From positions 4,526,001-4,590,000 of the forward strand of contig NZ_CP036175.1 of assembly GCF_003261575.2 (NCBI RefSeq): DNA of 64,000 nucleotides. Direction: 5' to 3'. How positions within the stretch are numbered: the first letter of the stretch is position 1; every line of letters starts with the position of its first letter. This DNA comes from Klebsiella huaxiensis. GTDB taxonomy: Bacteria; Pseudomonadota; Gammaproteobacteria; Enterobacterales; Enterobacteriaceae. Under the pieces are notes generated by a model. It did not search any database. It was not told the DNA's origin and saw only the letters and a list, made by a program, of their open reading frames with translations. Positions 30,702 to 39,605 of this stretch are shown here, one piece after another. Made by a program: the position numbers and the translations under genes.

Positions 30702-31286
30702 ATGTTAAGCATAGTTCAAATAACGATGATGGTATTCACCTTATTTTCCATCACTGCATGGGCTGCCGATGGTAGCATTAATGTAGAAGGTAATATTATT
30801 AACAGTACCTGTAAGGTCGAAGGGGTAGTCATCGATCCCGATGACGGCGGCAGCGGCGTTCCCAGCAGGGATATTGATTTTGAATTTAGCTCCCATGTTT
30901 TTATCGATGGCGATCAGCAAACCACTAATCAGACAGGTGACGTCCGTTTTTTTATCCGACTCGCCCATTGCCAGGCAACTGCAGAGATACAAAATGTCCG
31001 CCCGCGATTTATTACCTCAGGCACGCTTGATAGCGGAGGCAGATTAATCAATATGGATAAAAATGGCCCACAGAACTTTTCGATGTATATCTATAGCAAC
31101 CAGGATGTGGGTTATCCCGCCGACATGATCGGTTTTAACCAGAGCACCGGAAAGAGCTACACCCTTCCAGCATCCCCTGAAAAAATTGATATGTATTACA
31201 TATTCAGAGTATGGAAAACTGATGGCCAGCCCACAAAGCTCGGGCCAATTCTCGGCATTATCAGTTATGAAATAGAATATTTTTAA
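30702..31286 (+). CDS. Fimbrial-subunit-like exported protein, type B, copy 2
   Basis: This 194-aa protein has its ATG after AAAAGG. The signal peptide ends SITAWA, with mature start ADGSINVEGNIINSTC. It shares KVEGVVI, QNVRPRFITSGTLDSGG, LINMDKNGPQNFSMYI and LGPILGIISYEIEYF with the gene at 29458. It is the last gene of the A-B-A-B block and converges with gsk. A hairpin follows (31289–31320). Confidence 0.72.
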   Translation: MLSIVQITMMVFTLFSITAWAADGSINVEGNIINSTCKVEGVVIDPDDGGSGVPSRDIDFEFSSHVFIDGDQQTTNQTGDVRFFIRLAHCQATAEIQNVRPRFITSGTLDSGGRLINMDKNGPQNFSMYIYSNQDVGYPADMIGFNQSTGKSYTLPASPEKIDMYYIFRVWKTDGQPTKLGPILGIISYEIEYF

Positions 31287-31288
31287 CC

Positions 31289-31320
31289 CCCCGGAACCGG
31301 CATCGAAGCACTTTCCGGGG
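31289..31320. terminator. Hairpin between convergent fimbrial-like gene and gsk
   Basis: CCCCGGAA (31289–31296) pairs with TTCCGGGG (31313–31320). No T-run follows on either strand, so a terminator role is tentative. Confidence 0.4.
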
Positions 31321-31347
31321 AGAGACGTCTTTACATCTTGCCCGGAA

Positions 31348-32652
31348 TTAACGCTCCCAGTAGGCCTCTTCCAGGCTGTCTTCACGCTCCGGCAGGCCGC
31401 GGGTCAGGCGCGGCGAGTGCTGATTCAGCACCTGATAACTCACGCGGTTTGCGTATTTGCATACCTGGGCCAGCGATGAATAGGTCAGCCACTTGCACTT
31501 GTGCTTACTGGAGTTCGGCACGTTATTGCGATGATAGTTGTTGGCGGTGATATCATGCAGCAGCGCCGCCAGCGCACCGTCGCCCGCGCCGTTGGTATTC
31601 ATGATCTTCTCCGGCCCGCCCATATAGGGTGCGATATGTGAATAAATACGCAGAGGATTCACGCAATCCTGATGGCGCATCGCGCGGCTGAACTCAAACT
31701 GGTTAAACTCGGCAATCGCTCCCGGCAGCAGCGGATGCTGGGTTTTACGCTTAGCCTCTTCCTCAGTAAAACTCGCCATATAAAGCCCGGCAGGCCCGGC
31801 GGTGCATAGCACGAGATCAACCCACTCCAGCGCCTTATCCGATGCCAGAAGCGGATCGCCAATGCCCGTCAGCGCTTCAGCTTCCTCTTCGTTCATCGCC
31901 AGAATAGATACGTGCTCCTTAAGGAACGTCTGCCACCACTGCGGGTTATCAGCGATGACGTATTTGGTTCCCAGCGTCAGGACCACCGGCACGTCATGCT
32001 TTTTCGCATATTCGATGGCTTTCATCGTGGCGTCCGGCATCGGCTCGCCCGGTTTGCAGCGCACAAGATAGGAGGTCAGTACCAGTGCGGATGCTCCGGC
32101 AATAACGGCTTCCGGGATACTTTCCGGACGCAGCTTATTCATATGGCCGGGACTAATCGCAAAGGTCCGCTCGCCGGAATCGCTAATCAGCGTAAAGCAG
32201 CGGCCAATCGCGCCCTCTACGCCTTGCAGGTAGTTCAAATCGGTTCGGCTGGAGGTATTACATAAATAGCGATAGGCGTAGCTACCAATTTCTATATTGC
32301 TGCACATGACGCCAAGCAAAACCGAGCGGTCATCCGCCAACACCGAGTAATTGTGCATGGTATTACCAATGGTGCCACCGGCAAACTGATGGGTGATCAG
32401 GTCATTACGTACCAGTTCCTGATACAGCGCCTCAGCAACATCATCCTCAATCACCAGCGAATGACCGGCGCTCAGACCGTAGCGTACGATAAACGACTCA
32501 TCCACTTTCGCCTCGATATCCACCAGCGTTTGATCGATACCGACCACCCAGGCGACGTTAGACTCATTTTCTGGCTGAATTTGTTGCAGCAGCGGATCGC
32601 GAGCGTTGACGGGAAAGTAGTGTTTAGACTTGCGTTTACCGGGAAATTTCAT
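31348..32652 (-). CDS. gsk: Inosine-guanosine kinase Gsk
   Basis: Gsk phosphorylates guanosine and inosine to the monophosphates in purine salvage. It is a PfkB/ribokinase-family protein of 434 aa, the same length as E. coli Gsk, from MKFPGKRKSKHYFPVNARDP. Family features are GGTIGNTMHNYSVL (substrate site) and the C-terminal NTNGAGDGALAALLHDI with the catalytic Asp in GAGD. In E. coli aes lies between gsk and hemH; here hemH follows directly. Confidence 0.96.
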   Translation of the reverse strand: MKFPGKRKSKHYFPVNARDPLLQQIQPENESNVAWVVGIDQTLVDIEAKVDESFIVRYGLSAGHSLVIEDDVAEALYQELVRNDLITHQFAGGTIGNTMHNYSVLADDRSVLLGVMCSNIEIGSYAYRYLCNTSSRTDLNYLQGVEGAIGRCFTLISDSGERTFAISPGHMNKLRPESIPEAVIAGASALVLTSYLVRCKPGEPMPDATMKAIEYAKKHDVPVVLTLGTKYVIADNPQWWQTFLKEHVSILAMNEEEAEALTGIGDPLLASDKALEWVDLVLCTAGPAGLYMASFTEEEAKRKTQHPLLPGAIAEFNQFEFSRAMRHQDCVNPLRIYSHIAPYMGGPEKIMNTNGAGDGALAALLHDITANNYHRNNVPNSSKHKCKWLTYSSLAQVCKYANRVSYQVLNQHSPRLTRGLPEREDSLEEAYWER

Positions 32653-32715
32653 AGTGATGGTTTATGGACAGTGAACAAGCGGGAAATAGTAGCATACTCC
32701 CCGCGACAGGCGCGA

Positions 32716-33678
32716 TCAGCGATAGGTTGCTGTCAGGTTAACCATCATTTCGATATGCGCGGAGTCCGCGTTAAGTGCAGGAATATATTCATATTGCTGC
32801 CCACCGGCTTCAAGGAAAAATTCCCGGTTCTGTACCGCTATCTCTTCCAACGTTTCCAGACAATCAGCGGAAAAGCCCGGGCAGATAACCTGAACATGCT
32901 TCACGCCCTTCTCACCAAGCATTTTCAACGTTTCATCGGTGTAGGGTGTCAGCCAGGGTTCGCGGCCAAAGCGCGACTGAAAAGTCATCATCACGCGGTC
33001 CGGAGGGAGCCCCAGAGCCGAAACCAGCTCACGTGTAGTGTCGCGACAGCGCTGGGGATAGCTATCCCCTTCATGGGCATAACGCTGCGGGATCCCATGA
33101 TAAGAGAGCAGAAGTAAATCAGGCTCACCATGCACCGCAAACGAAGCGCGCACGCTGGCGGCCAGCGCGTGAATATAGTCCACATCATCGGCATAATCGC
33201 GAATAAAGGAGATGCCCGGGATTGCGCGCTTTTTGGCAAGAATACGCGCCAGTTCATCCCACACGGCTGCCACGGTGGAGCAGGAGTACTGCGGATAGAG
33301 CGGGAGCACTACAATATGCTCAACGCCCTGCTCCATGAGTTCATCCACTGCGCTTTCCAGCGACGGCGAGCCATAGCTCATCCCCAGCGCAACGGGCGTA
33401 TCTGGAAGGCGTTCTGCCAGCGCCTTCTGCTGCTGACGACTGTAGACCATCAGCGGCGACCCCTCTTCCATCCAGATAGACTGATAGAGTTTGGCTACTC
33501 GGGGCGCGCGCAGAGGCAGTATCACACCGCGCAGCAGTGGCCACCACAACAGACGAGAGGTATCCACCACCCGCTTGTCGCTAAGAAATTGTCGCAGATA
33601 GCGCTTTACCGCATCGGGCGTGGGCGCATCGGGGGTGCCTAAATTGGCTAATAAGATACCTGTTTTCGTCTGATGCAT
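32716..33678 (-). CDS. hemH: Ferrochelatase HemH
   Basis: HemH inserts Fe2+ into protoporphyrin IX, the last step of haem synthesis, at the inner face of the membrane. It has 320 aa, starting MHQTKTGILLANLGTPDAPT. The conserved LLLSYHGIPQRYAHEGD carries the active-site His (about residue 194), and CPGFSADCLETLEEIAVQNRE the signature C-terminal region with the metal-channel Glu. It lies downstream of adk as in E. coli. Confidence 0.96.
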   Translation of the reverse strand: MHQTKTGILLANLGTPDAPTPDAVKRYLRQFLSDKRVVDTSRLLWWPLLRGVILPLRAPRVAKLYQSIWMEEGSPLMVYSRQQQKALAERLPDTPVALGMSYGSPSLESAVDELMEQGVEHIVVLPLYPQYSCSTVAAVWDELARILAKKRAIPGISFIRDYADDVDYIHALAASVRASFAVHGEPDLLLLSYHGIPQRYAHEGDSYPQRCRDTTRELVSALGLPPDRVMMTFQSRFGREPWLTPYTDETLKMLGEKGVKHVQVICPGFSADCLETLEEIAVQNREFFLEAGGQQYEYIPALNADSAHIEMMVNLTATYR

Positions 33679-33768
33679 TACCGCCTCTTAACCATTTGAA
33701 TCGCTGACAATTGTAGCTGAAATGGCGCTAAACGGAACCAATCATAGAAAAAGGTAATATGAGAGGAA

Positions 33769-33796
33769 TTCTCATCCCGCAGTTGCAGGATGAGAA
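33769..33796 (-). terminator. Hairpin between adk and hemH
   Basis: TTCTCATCC (33769–33777) and GGATGAGAA (33788–33796) form a 9-bp stem just after the adk stop. No clear T-run follows, so it may terminate only partly. Confidence 0.45.
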
Positions 33797-33805
33797 CGGG
33801 CTGGA

Positions 33806-34450
33806 TTAACCGAGGATTTTTTCCAGTTCTACGCGAACGTCAGCCACCGCTTTGGTGCCGTCGACTTTAGCGTATTGGGTGTTGCCCGCTTCGGCTTCTT
33901 TCTGATAGTAGCCGATCAGCGGAGCCGTCATCTGATGATACTCAACCAGACGCTTACGCACGGTCTCTTCCTGATCGTCTTTACGGGTGGTCAGCTCTTC
34001 GCCGGTCACGTCGTCTTTGCCTTCAACTTTCGGCGGATTAAATTTAATGTGGTAAACGCGGCCGGAGGCGGCGTGGACGCGGCGACCGATAATACGGTCA
34101 ACGATCAGCTCGTCGGGAACGTCAAATTCCAGAACGTAATCAACGGCGATGCCTGCTTCTTTCATCGCGTCAGCCTGCGGAATAGTGCGCGGGAAGCCAT
34201 CCAACAGGAAGCCGTTACGGCAATCTTCCTGAGTAATACGCTCTTTGACCAGGGCGATAACCAGTTCGTCGGTCACCAGCTTACCGGCATCCATGATGTC
34301 TTTTGCTTGTTTGCCCAGCTCGGAGCCAGATTTCACCGCGGCACGCAGCATGTCGCCGGTGGAGATTTGCGGAATACCGTATTTCTCCATGATGAACTGA
34401 GCCTGAGTTCCTTTACCCGCGCCCGGAGCGCCAAGCAGAATAATACGCAT
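33806..34450 (-). CDS. adk: Adenylate kinase Adk
   Basis: Adk interconverts ATP + AMP and 2 ADP and is essential. It has 214 aa, as in E. coli. The P-loop GAPGAGKGTQ is at residues 7–16, the AMP-binding DGFPRTIPQADAM near 84, and the LID domain covers about residues 120–160 (GRRVHAASGRVYHIKFNPP). The sequence is nearly the same as E. coli. Confidence 0.98.
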   Translation of the reverse strand: MRIILLGAPGAGKGTQAQFIMEKYGIPQISTGDMLRAAVKSGSELGKQAKDIMDAGKLVTDELVIALVKERITQEDCRNGFLLDGFPRTIPQADAMKEAGIAVDYVLEFDVPDELIVDRIIGRRVHAASGRVYHIKFNPPKVEGKDDVTGEELTTRKDDQEETVRKRLVEYHQMTAPLIGYYQKEAEAGNTQYAKVDGTKAVADVRVELEKILG

Positions 34451-34587
34451 TACGAAAATCCCCTCAAAAGTTGATTCAATTCTTCAAAAAGCGCTAAACC
34501 ATACCACCAGAACGCGGATGGCTCAAGGAAGGCGGGGCGGCTGAAACGGTTAATGGTGAGATATTTTACGTAGAGTGTGCCTGGAGG

Positions 34588-34609
34588 CCCTCACCCCGAA
34601 GGGTGAGGG
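34588..34609 (-). terminator. Strong hairpin downstream of htpG
   Basis: CCCTCACCC (34588–34596) pairs with GGGTGAGGG (34601–34609) around CGAA, 19 bp past the htpG stop. It has no T-run in the minus direction, so termination or mRNA protection is inferred. Confidence 0.55.
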
Positions 34610-34627
34610 TCAGGGTGAAGGTAAAGA

Positions 34628-36502
34628 TTACGACGCCAGCAGCTGGTTCATACGGCGGATAAACTGGTTAGGATCTTCCAGCGTCCCACGCTCAGCCAGC
34701 AGTGCCTGATCGAGAAGCAACTCAACCCACTCGCCGAACTGAGCATCGTCCTGAGTGTCCGCCGCGCGTTTCACCAGCGGGTGGACCGGGTTCAGTTCAA
34801 AGATATATTTCACTTCCGGCGCAGCCTGGCCCGCAGCGGCAAACAGTTTCGCCATCTGGGTACTCATTTCATCTGCATCAGTCGTAACGATAGCGGGTGT
34901 ATCGGTCAGACGATGGGTCAGACGGACTTCTTTCACTCGATCGCCCAGCAGCGTTTTCGCTCGCTCAACGAACGGCTCCAGCGCCTTCTCGGCTTCTTTG
35001 GTGGTTTCATCCACTTCATCCGTCAGCTTATCCAGCGACTCATCAGCTTTCGCGACCGACTGGAACGGTTTACCGTCGAACTCGGTCAGATAGCTCATCA
35101 TCCACTCGTCGATGCGATCGGAAAGCAGCAGAACTTCGATGCCTTTCTTACGCAGCAGTTCCAGATGCGGGCTGCTCTTCGCAGCGGCGTAGCTGTCAGC
35201 AGTGATGTAATAAATCTTCTCCTGCCCTTCTTTCATGCGCGATACGTACTCTTCCAGCGACACGGTCTGCGCAGCGGAATCGGTATGCGTGCTGGCGAAG
35301 CGCAGCAGTTTGGCGATAGTCTGCAGGTTGGCGTTGTCTTCCGCCGGGCCTTCTTTCAGCGCCAGGCCAAACTGCTGCCAGAAGGTCTGATATTTTTCTG
35401 CGTCGTCTTTCGCCAGTTTTTCCAGCATTTGCAGAGCGCGCTTACTCAACGCCGTGCGCAGGTTGCGGGTTACGCTGCTATCCTGGAGAATTTCACGCGA
35501 TACGTTCAGCGGCAGATCGCTGGAATCTACAAGGCCGCGCACAAAGCGCAGGTAATTCGGCATAAACTGCTCGGCGTCATCCATAATGAAGACACGCTGC
35601 ACATACAGCTTCAAACCGTGTTTGTGATCGCGATTCCACATATCCCAGGGCGCCTGCGACGGGATATACAGCAGGCTGGTGTACTCCTGCTTACCTTCTA
35701 CGCGGTTGTGGCTCCAGGTCAACGGATCGCTGTAGTCATGAGCAATGTGCTTATAGAATTCGTTGTATTCGTCGTCTTTAATTTCCGACTTATTGCGGGT
35801 CCACAGCGCCTGAGCTTTGTTAATTTTCTCCCAGGAGATAACGGTTTCACCGTCAACCTCTTCCTGCTTTTCAATCTCAACCGGCAGCGCAATGTGATCA
35901 GAGTATTTGCTGATGATCGAACGCACGCGCCAGTCGTTGAGGAAATCGTCCTCACCTTCGCGCAGGTGCAGCGTGATCTCCGTTCCGCGATCGGCTTTAG
36001 TGATGTCGGCAACCGTATAATCGCCTTCACCAGCAGATTCCCAGAATACGCCGTTTTCGGCGCTATCGCCCGCCGCGCGGGTACGCACGGTGACTTTGTC
36101 AGCGACAATAAACGCCGAATAGAAGCCTACGCCGAACTGGCCGATCAGCTGACTGTCTTTCGCCTGATCGGAGCCCATTGATTCAAGGAATGATTTGGTT
36201 CCGGATTTCGCAATCGTCCCCAGGTGATCGATAACTTCATCACGGTTCATACCGATTCCGTTATCGGCGATGGTCAGGGTGCGGTTGTCTTTATCAAATG
36301 AAACGCGCACGCGCAACTCGCCGTCGCCTTCATACAGATCCGGCTGGGACAGCGCGCGAAAGCGCAGCTTATCAGCCGCATCGGAGGCGTTGGAAATCAG
36401 TTCACGCAGGAAAATTTCTTTATTGGAATAAAGAGAATGGATCATCAGGTGCAGAAGCTGTTTTACTTCTGACTGAAAACCACGAGTTTCTTGTCCTTTC
36501 AT
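34628..36502 (-). CDS. htpG: Hsp90-family chaperone HtpG
   Basis: HtpG is the bacterial Hsp90, an ATP-driven dimeric chaperone that works with DnaK. It has 624 aa. The N-terminal GHKL ATPase has LIHSLYSNKEIFLRELISNA, ADNGIGM and GQFGVGFYSAF. The middle domain includes GLKLYVQRVFIMDD with the catalytic Arg region LNVSREILQ. The C-terminal dimerisation domain ends IRRMNQLLAS without the eukaryotic MEEVD tail. A perfect-looking sigma-32 promoter lies upstream. Confidence 0.98.
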   Translation of the reverse strand: MKGQETRGFQSEVKQLLHLMIHSLYSNKEIFLRELISNASDAADKLRFRALSQPDLYEGDGELRVRVSFDKDNRTLTIADNGIGMNRDEVIDHLGTIAKSGTKSFLESMGSDQAKDSQLIGQFGVGFYSAFIVADKVTVRTRAAGDSAENGVFWESAGEGDYTVADITKADRGTEITLHLREGEDDFLNDWRVRSIISKYSDHIALPVEIEKQEEVDGETVISWEKINKAQALWTRNKSEIKDDEYNEFYKHIAHDYSDPLTWSHNRVEGKQEYTSLLYIPSQAPWDMWNRDHKHGLKLYVQRVFIMDDAEQFMPNYLRFVRGLVDSSDLPLNVSREILQDSSVTRNLRTALSKRALQMLEKLAKDDAEKYQTFWQQFGLALKEGPAEDNANLQTIAKLLRFASTHTDSAAQTVSLEEYVSRMKEGQEKIYYITADSYAAAKSSPHLELLRKKGIEVLLLSDRIDEWMMSYLTEFDGKPFQSVAKADESLDKLTDEVDETTKEAEKALEPFVERAKTLLGDRVKEVRLTHRLTDTPAIVTTDADEMSTQMAKLFAAAGQAAPEVKYIFELNPVHPLVKRAADTQDDAQFGEWVELLLDQALLAERGTLEDPNQFIRRMNQLLAS

Positions 36503-36555
36503 CTAAATCAACCTCAACAATGCCATTGTTAATGGTAAAAAAACCGTTGAGTGTG

Positions 36556-36584
36556 AGATGGGGACAGAGAGGGAAATTTTCAAG
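36556..36584 (-). promoter_or_regulatory. Sigma-32 heat-shock promoter of htpG
   Basis: CTTGAAA (36578–36584 on the minus strand) and CCCCATCT (36556–36563) are separated by 14 bp, a close match to the RpoH consensus, about 55 bp upstream of the htpG ATG. Confidence 0.92.
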
Positions 36585-36613
36585 CGGAGGCCCTGAAAAG
36601 CGCCTCCGTTTGA

Positions 36614-37219
36614 TTAAAAACGAATCTTATGCCGCCCGGCGAGAGAGTGGGACAGCGTAGTGCCGTCAACCATTTCCAGCTCGCCACCAACCGGTACGCC
36701 ATGGGCAATACGGCTCGCGTCTACGCCATACTGCGCGCAAAGCTCGGCGATATAGTTCGCAGTGGCCTCGCCTTCAACCGTAGGGTTGGTGGCGAGGATC
36801 ACTTCCTGCATCGATTCGTCACGCAGACGCTGTTCCAGACGATCGAGCCCGATATCATCCGGCCCGATACCATCGAGCGGCGACAGGTGGCCCATCAATA
36901 CGAAATAACGACCGGAAAATTGCCCGGTCTGCTCGATGGCGTAGATATCCGCCGGGCTCTCTACAACGCAGATCTGGCCGTTTTCTTTACGTCGCGGGTT
37001 GCTGCAAATATTGCACACTTCCTGCTCGGTGAAGGTGCGGCAATCGGCGCAGTGGCCGATTTCCGACATCGCGCGCGTCAGTGCCTGCGCAAGGCGCATC
37101 CCGCCGCTGCGGTCACGCTGCAGCAGGGTAAACGCCATACGCTGCGCCGACTTCGGGCCAACACCCGGCAGGCAGCGCAGCGCTTCCATCAGCTGAGTTA
37201 ACAGCGGACTGGTTTGCAT
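36614..37219 (-). CDS. recR: Recombination mediator RecR
   Basis: RecR acts with RecF and RecO in loading RecA at gaps coated by SSB. The 201-aa protein has an N-terminal helix-hairpin-helix (LRCLPGVGPKSAQRMAF), a four-cysteine zinc finger (CADCRTFTEQEVCNIC), a Toprim domain (ICVVESPADIYAIEQTG) and a C-terminal Walker-B-like region (IAHGVPVGGELEMVD). Its ATG shares one base with the ybaB stop (TGATG), so the two are translationally coupled. Confidence 0.97.
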   Translation of the reverse strand: MQTSPLLTQLMEALRCLPGVGPKSAQRMAFTLLQRDRSGGMRLAQALTRAMSEIGHCADCRTFTEQEVCNICSNPRRKENGQICVVESPADIYAIEQTGQFSGRYFVLMGHLSPLDGIGPDDIGLDRLEQRLRDESMQEVILATNPTVEGEATANYIAELCAQYGVDASRIAHGVPVGGELEMVDGTTLSHSLAGRHKIRF

Positions 37220-37551
37220 CAGAACGGCATCTTAAAGCCTGGCGGCAGTTGCATACCGGAAGAGACAGAAGCCATTTTTTCTTTCTGGGTCTCTTCAATG
37301 CGGCGAGCGGCATCGTTGAATGCAGCAGCCACCAGATCTTCCAGCATGTCTTTGTCGTCTTCCAGCAGGCTTGGGTCAATTTCAACGCGACGGCAGTTGT
37401 GCGCGCCGTTGATGGTCACTTTTACCAGACCTGCACCGGATTCACCGGTCACTTCCAGCTTGGCCACTTCTTCCTGCATCTGCTGCATTTTTTCTTGCAT
37501 CTGCTGGGCCTGCTTCATCAGGTTACCCAGACCGCCTTTTCCACCAAACAT
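37219..37551 (-). CDS. ybaB: Nucleoid-associated protein YbaB (EbfC family)
   Basis: YbaB/EbfC forms a tweezer-like dimer that binds DNA and belongs to the dnaX–ybaB–recR operon. ATG 37551 gives 110 aa (MFGGKGGLGNLMKQAQQMQE). The long N-terminal helix rich in Gln/Met (MQEKMQQMQEEVA) and the PPGFKMPF end are typical. The ORF could be extended upstream but reads into the dnaX–ybaB gap. Confidence 0.96.
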   Translation of the reverse strand: MFGGKGGLGNLMKQAQQMQEKMQQMQEEVAKLEVTGESGAGLVKVTINGAHNCRRVEIDPSLLEDDKDMLEDLVAAAFNDAARRIEETQKEKMASVSSGMQLPPGFKMPF

Positions 37552-37608
37552 AGGCTTCTCTCTCAGTAAGTCGTCGTTAAGGATGATGATCGCAAGTTTA
37601 ACTTGCAA

Positions 37609-39513
37609 TCAAATGGGGCGGATACTTTCTTCATCCAGGTCCGCATCAAAGAACCGACGCAGCGTCTGGATGTTGTTATCCGCAATAATCGCTTCACGCG
37701 CCTGCGTGAGCTTTTCTTCATAAATTGCCTGCCGCCATTCAAGCGGCGTGCGCATCGCGGGATTATCATCTTCCACGATGGTCAATTCAACCGGCGTACC
37801 GTACAAAATACCCAGCGCTTCCGCCAGCTTTTGCTGCGCGCCCGCCGAGTTCAGATGGCGCTGGCTCGGCCGTAAGTGCAGGCAGACACGGTTACCCTCC
37901 TGCTCTTTCCATGCGTTGAGAGCCACCTGCTCCACCAGCTTCGGTACCGCGAGCTGGCTAACTTCCGCCGCCCAGCTATCCCGCTCGACCGCTTCGATGG
38001 CCAGCTTAGCCGCCAGTTCTGGCGTTTTTTCATGCTCCAGTGCTTTTTTCAGCGCTTTCGGCGTTGCAACTTCTTCTTTTACCGTTTCAACAATCATCGT
38101 CGATTTCCAACGGTAAGCTTCTTTTTTCGCCGGAGCTTGCTCCAGAGCGGCAACTGCCGGACGCGCCTGTACGCGCTCGCTAATCGAACTCAGTCGTTCC
38201 AGCGCGGCATTATTCACCGGCCGCGCGCGGGAAGCGGCTGCCGGTTCACTCTTTTTTGGGTTGGGTGCTCCCTGGCTACGCTGCAGCTGACTGCGGGCCG
38301 CCAGCACCTGGCTGGTGGTCTGCGGCAAATTCTGCGGCGGCGGTGGAGCAGATACCGGGACGGACTGCTGTACAGGTGCGGCCGGGACCGTTTGCGCCGG
38401 AGGGGCTTCCGGTTCCGGCAACGGCATGCGCGGGTGGAATGCCAGCGCCCGCAGAAGCGTCATTTCAACACCCATCCGTCTGTCCGGCGCGTACGGTAGC
38501 TCTTTGCGGCCAATCAACAACGTTTGATAGTACAGCTGAACATCGGTTGGCGGCACGGTCCGCGCCAGCTCGCGCATACGCAGCTCTATCGCCGCCATAT
38601 CCGCGCCGAGCGCCGACGGCGAGAGCTGGACCATTGCAATACGGTGCAACAAACTTTGCATCTCGACCAACAGGGCTTCCCACTCGACACCACGAGCAGC
38701 CGCCTCATTGACGCCCGCCATCACGCGTTCGCCATCGGCAGCCACCAGCGCTTCAATCAACGAGAGCGCCTGATCGTCATCAAGAGTGCCAAGCATGGTG
38801 CTGACAGATTCTGCGGTCAGGTGGCCATCGCCGCTGGCGATAGCCTGATCGGTCAGGCTCAACGCATCGCGCAGGCTACCATCCGCCGCGCGTGCGAGCA
38901 GTTGTAGCGCCCGAGGCTCAAAAGCAATCTGTTCTTCACCGAGAATATGCTCTAACTGATGACGGATCTGTTCAACATCCAGCGCCTTGAGATGAAACTG
39001 CAGGCAGCGGGAAAGAATAGTGACCGGCAGCTTTTGCGGATCGGTCGTCGCCAGCAGGAATTTAACGTGCGCAGGCGGCTCCTCTAGCGTTTTTAGTAAC
39101 GCGTTGAAGCTGTGGCGCGACAGCATGTGGACTTCATCGATCAGATAGACCTTGAAGCGACCACGGGCCGGTGCGTACTGGACGTTATCCAGCAAATCGC
39201 GGGTATCTTCGACTTTGGTGCGCGAGGCGGCATCGATCTCGATCAGATCGACAAAACGCCCTTGCTCTATTTCTCGGCAGTTATCGCAGACGCCACAAGG
39301 CGTGGCAGTAACGCCGGTTTCACAGTTTAACCCTTTCGCCAATAAGCGAGCGATGGAGGTTTTACCCACCCCGCGGGTACCGGAAAAGAGATATGCGTGA
39401 TGAATGCGCCCTAACGATAAGCCGTTCGCCAGTGCGGTCAGCACATGTTCCTGGCCGACGACGTCAGCAAAGGTTTGTGGGCGCCATTTACGGGCTAAGA
39501 CCTGATAACTCAT
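37609..39513 (-). CDS. dnaX: DNA polymerase III subunits tau and gamma (DnaX)
   Basis: DnaX is the clamp-loader ATPase; tau also ties the polymerase cores to DnaB helicase. Full-length tau has 634 aa (E. coli 643; the linker is 9 shorter). Domains: AAA+ (GTRGVGKTSIARLLAKGLNC P-loop at about 43–50; a Zn site CGVCDNC; LIDEVHMLSRH), a collar, a Pro/Ala-rich linker and the C-terminal tau domains IV–V. A -1 frameshift site at 38251–38257 would produce gamma of 422 aa. Confidence 0.98.
   Translation of the reverse strand: MSYQVLARKWRPQTFADVVGQEHVLTALANGLSLGRIHHAYLFSGTRGVGKTSIARLLAKGLNCETGVTATPCGVCDNCREIEQGRFVDLIEIDAASRTKVEDTRDLLDNVQYAPARGRFKVYLIDEVHMLSRHSFNALLKTLEEPPAHVKFLLATTDPQKLPVTILSRCLQFHLKALDVEQIRHQLEHILGEEQIAFEPRALQLLARAADGSLRDALSLTDQAIASGDGHLTAESVSTMLGTLDDDQALSLIEALVAADGERVMAGVNEAAARGVEWEALLVEMQSLLHRIAMVQLSPSALGADMAAIELRMRELARTVPPTDVQLYYQTLLIGRKELPYAPDRRMGVEMTLLRALAFHPRMPLPEPEAPPAQTVPAAPVQQSVPVSAPPPPQNLPQTTSQVLAARSQLQRSQGAPNPKKSEPAAASRARPVNNAALERLSSISERVQARPAVAALEQAPAKKEAYRWKSTMIVETVKEEVATPKALKKALEHEKTPELAAKLAIEAVERDSWAAEVSQLAVPKLVEQVALNAWKEQEGNRVCLHLRPSQRHLNSAGAQQKLAEALGILYGTPVELTIVEDDNPAMRTPLEWRQAIYEEKLTQAREAIIADNNIQTLRRFFDADLDEESIRPI
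38246..38268 (-). other. dnaX -1 frameshift signal (gamma production)
   Basis: On the minus strand AAAAAAG (38251–38257) in the frame A AAA AAG slips to give AAA AAA GAG TGA, ending at 38246. An AGGGAG Shine-Dalgarno-like stimulator lies about 10 nt upstream of the slippery run, as in E. coli. Confidence 0.93.
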
Positions 39514-39605
39514 GGGCTGGCTCTGAAACGCTGGAAGGTGAAATCACGAGGGGGCCATGCTATCACAGCCCCGCCCAATCAGCGAGGCTATGTGTCGGGA
39601 AATGC

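Noticed and set aside
34781..36181. 466-codon open frame antisense to htpG
   Set aside because: It shows no recognisable motif and the opposite strand is the conserved HtpG gene with correct start and promoter.
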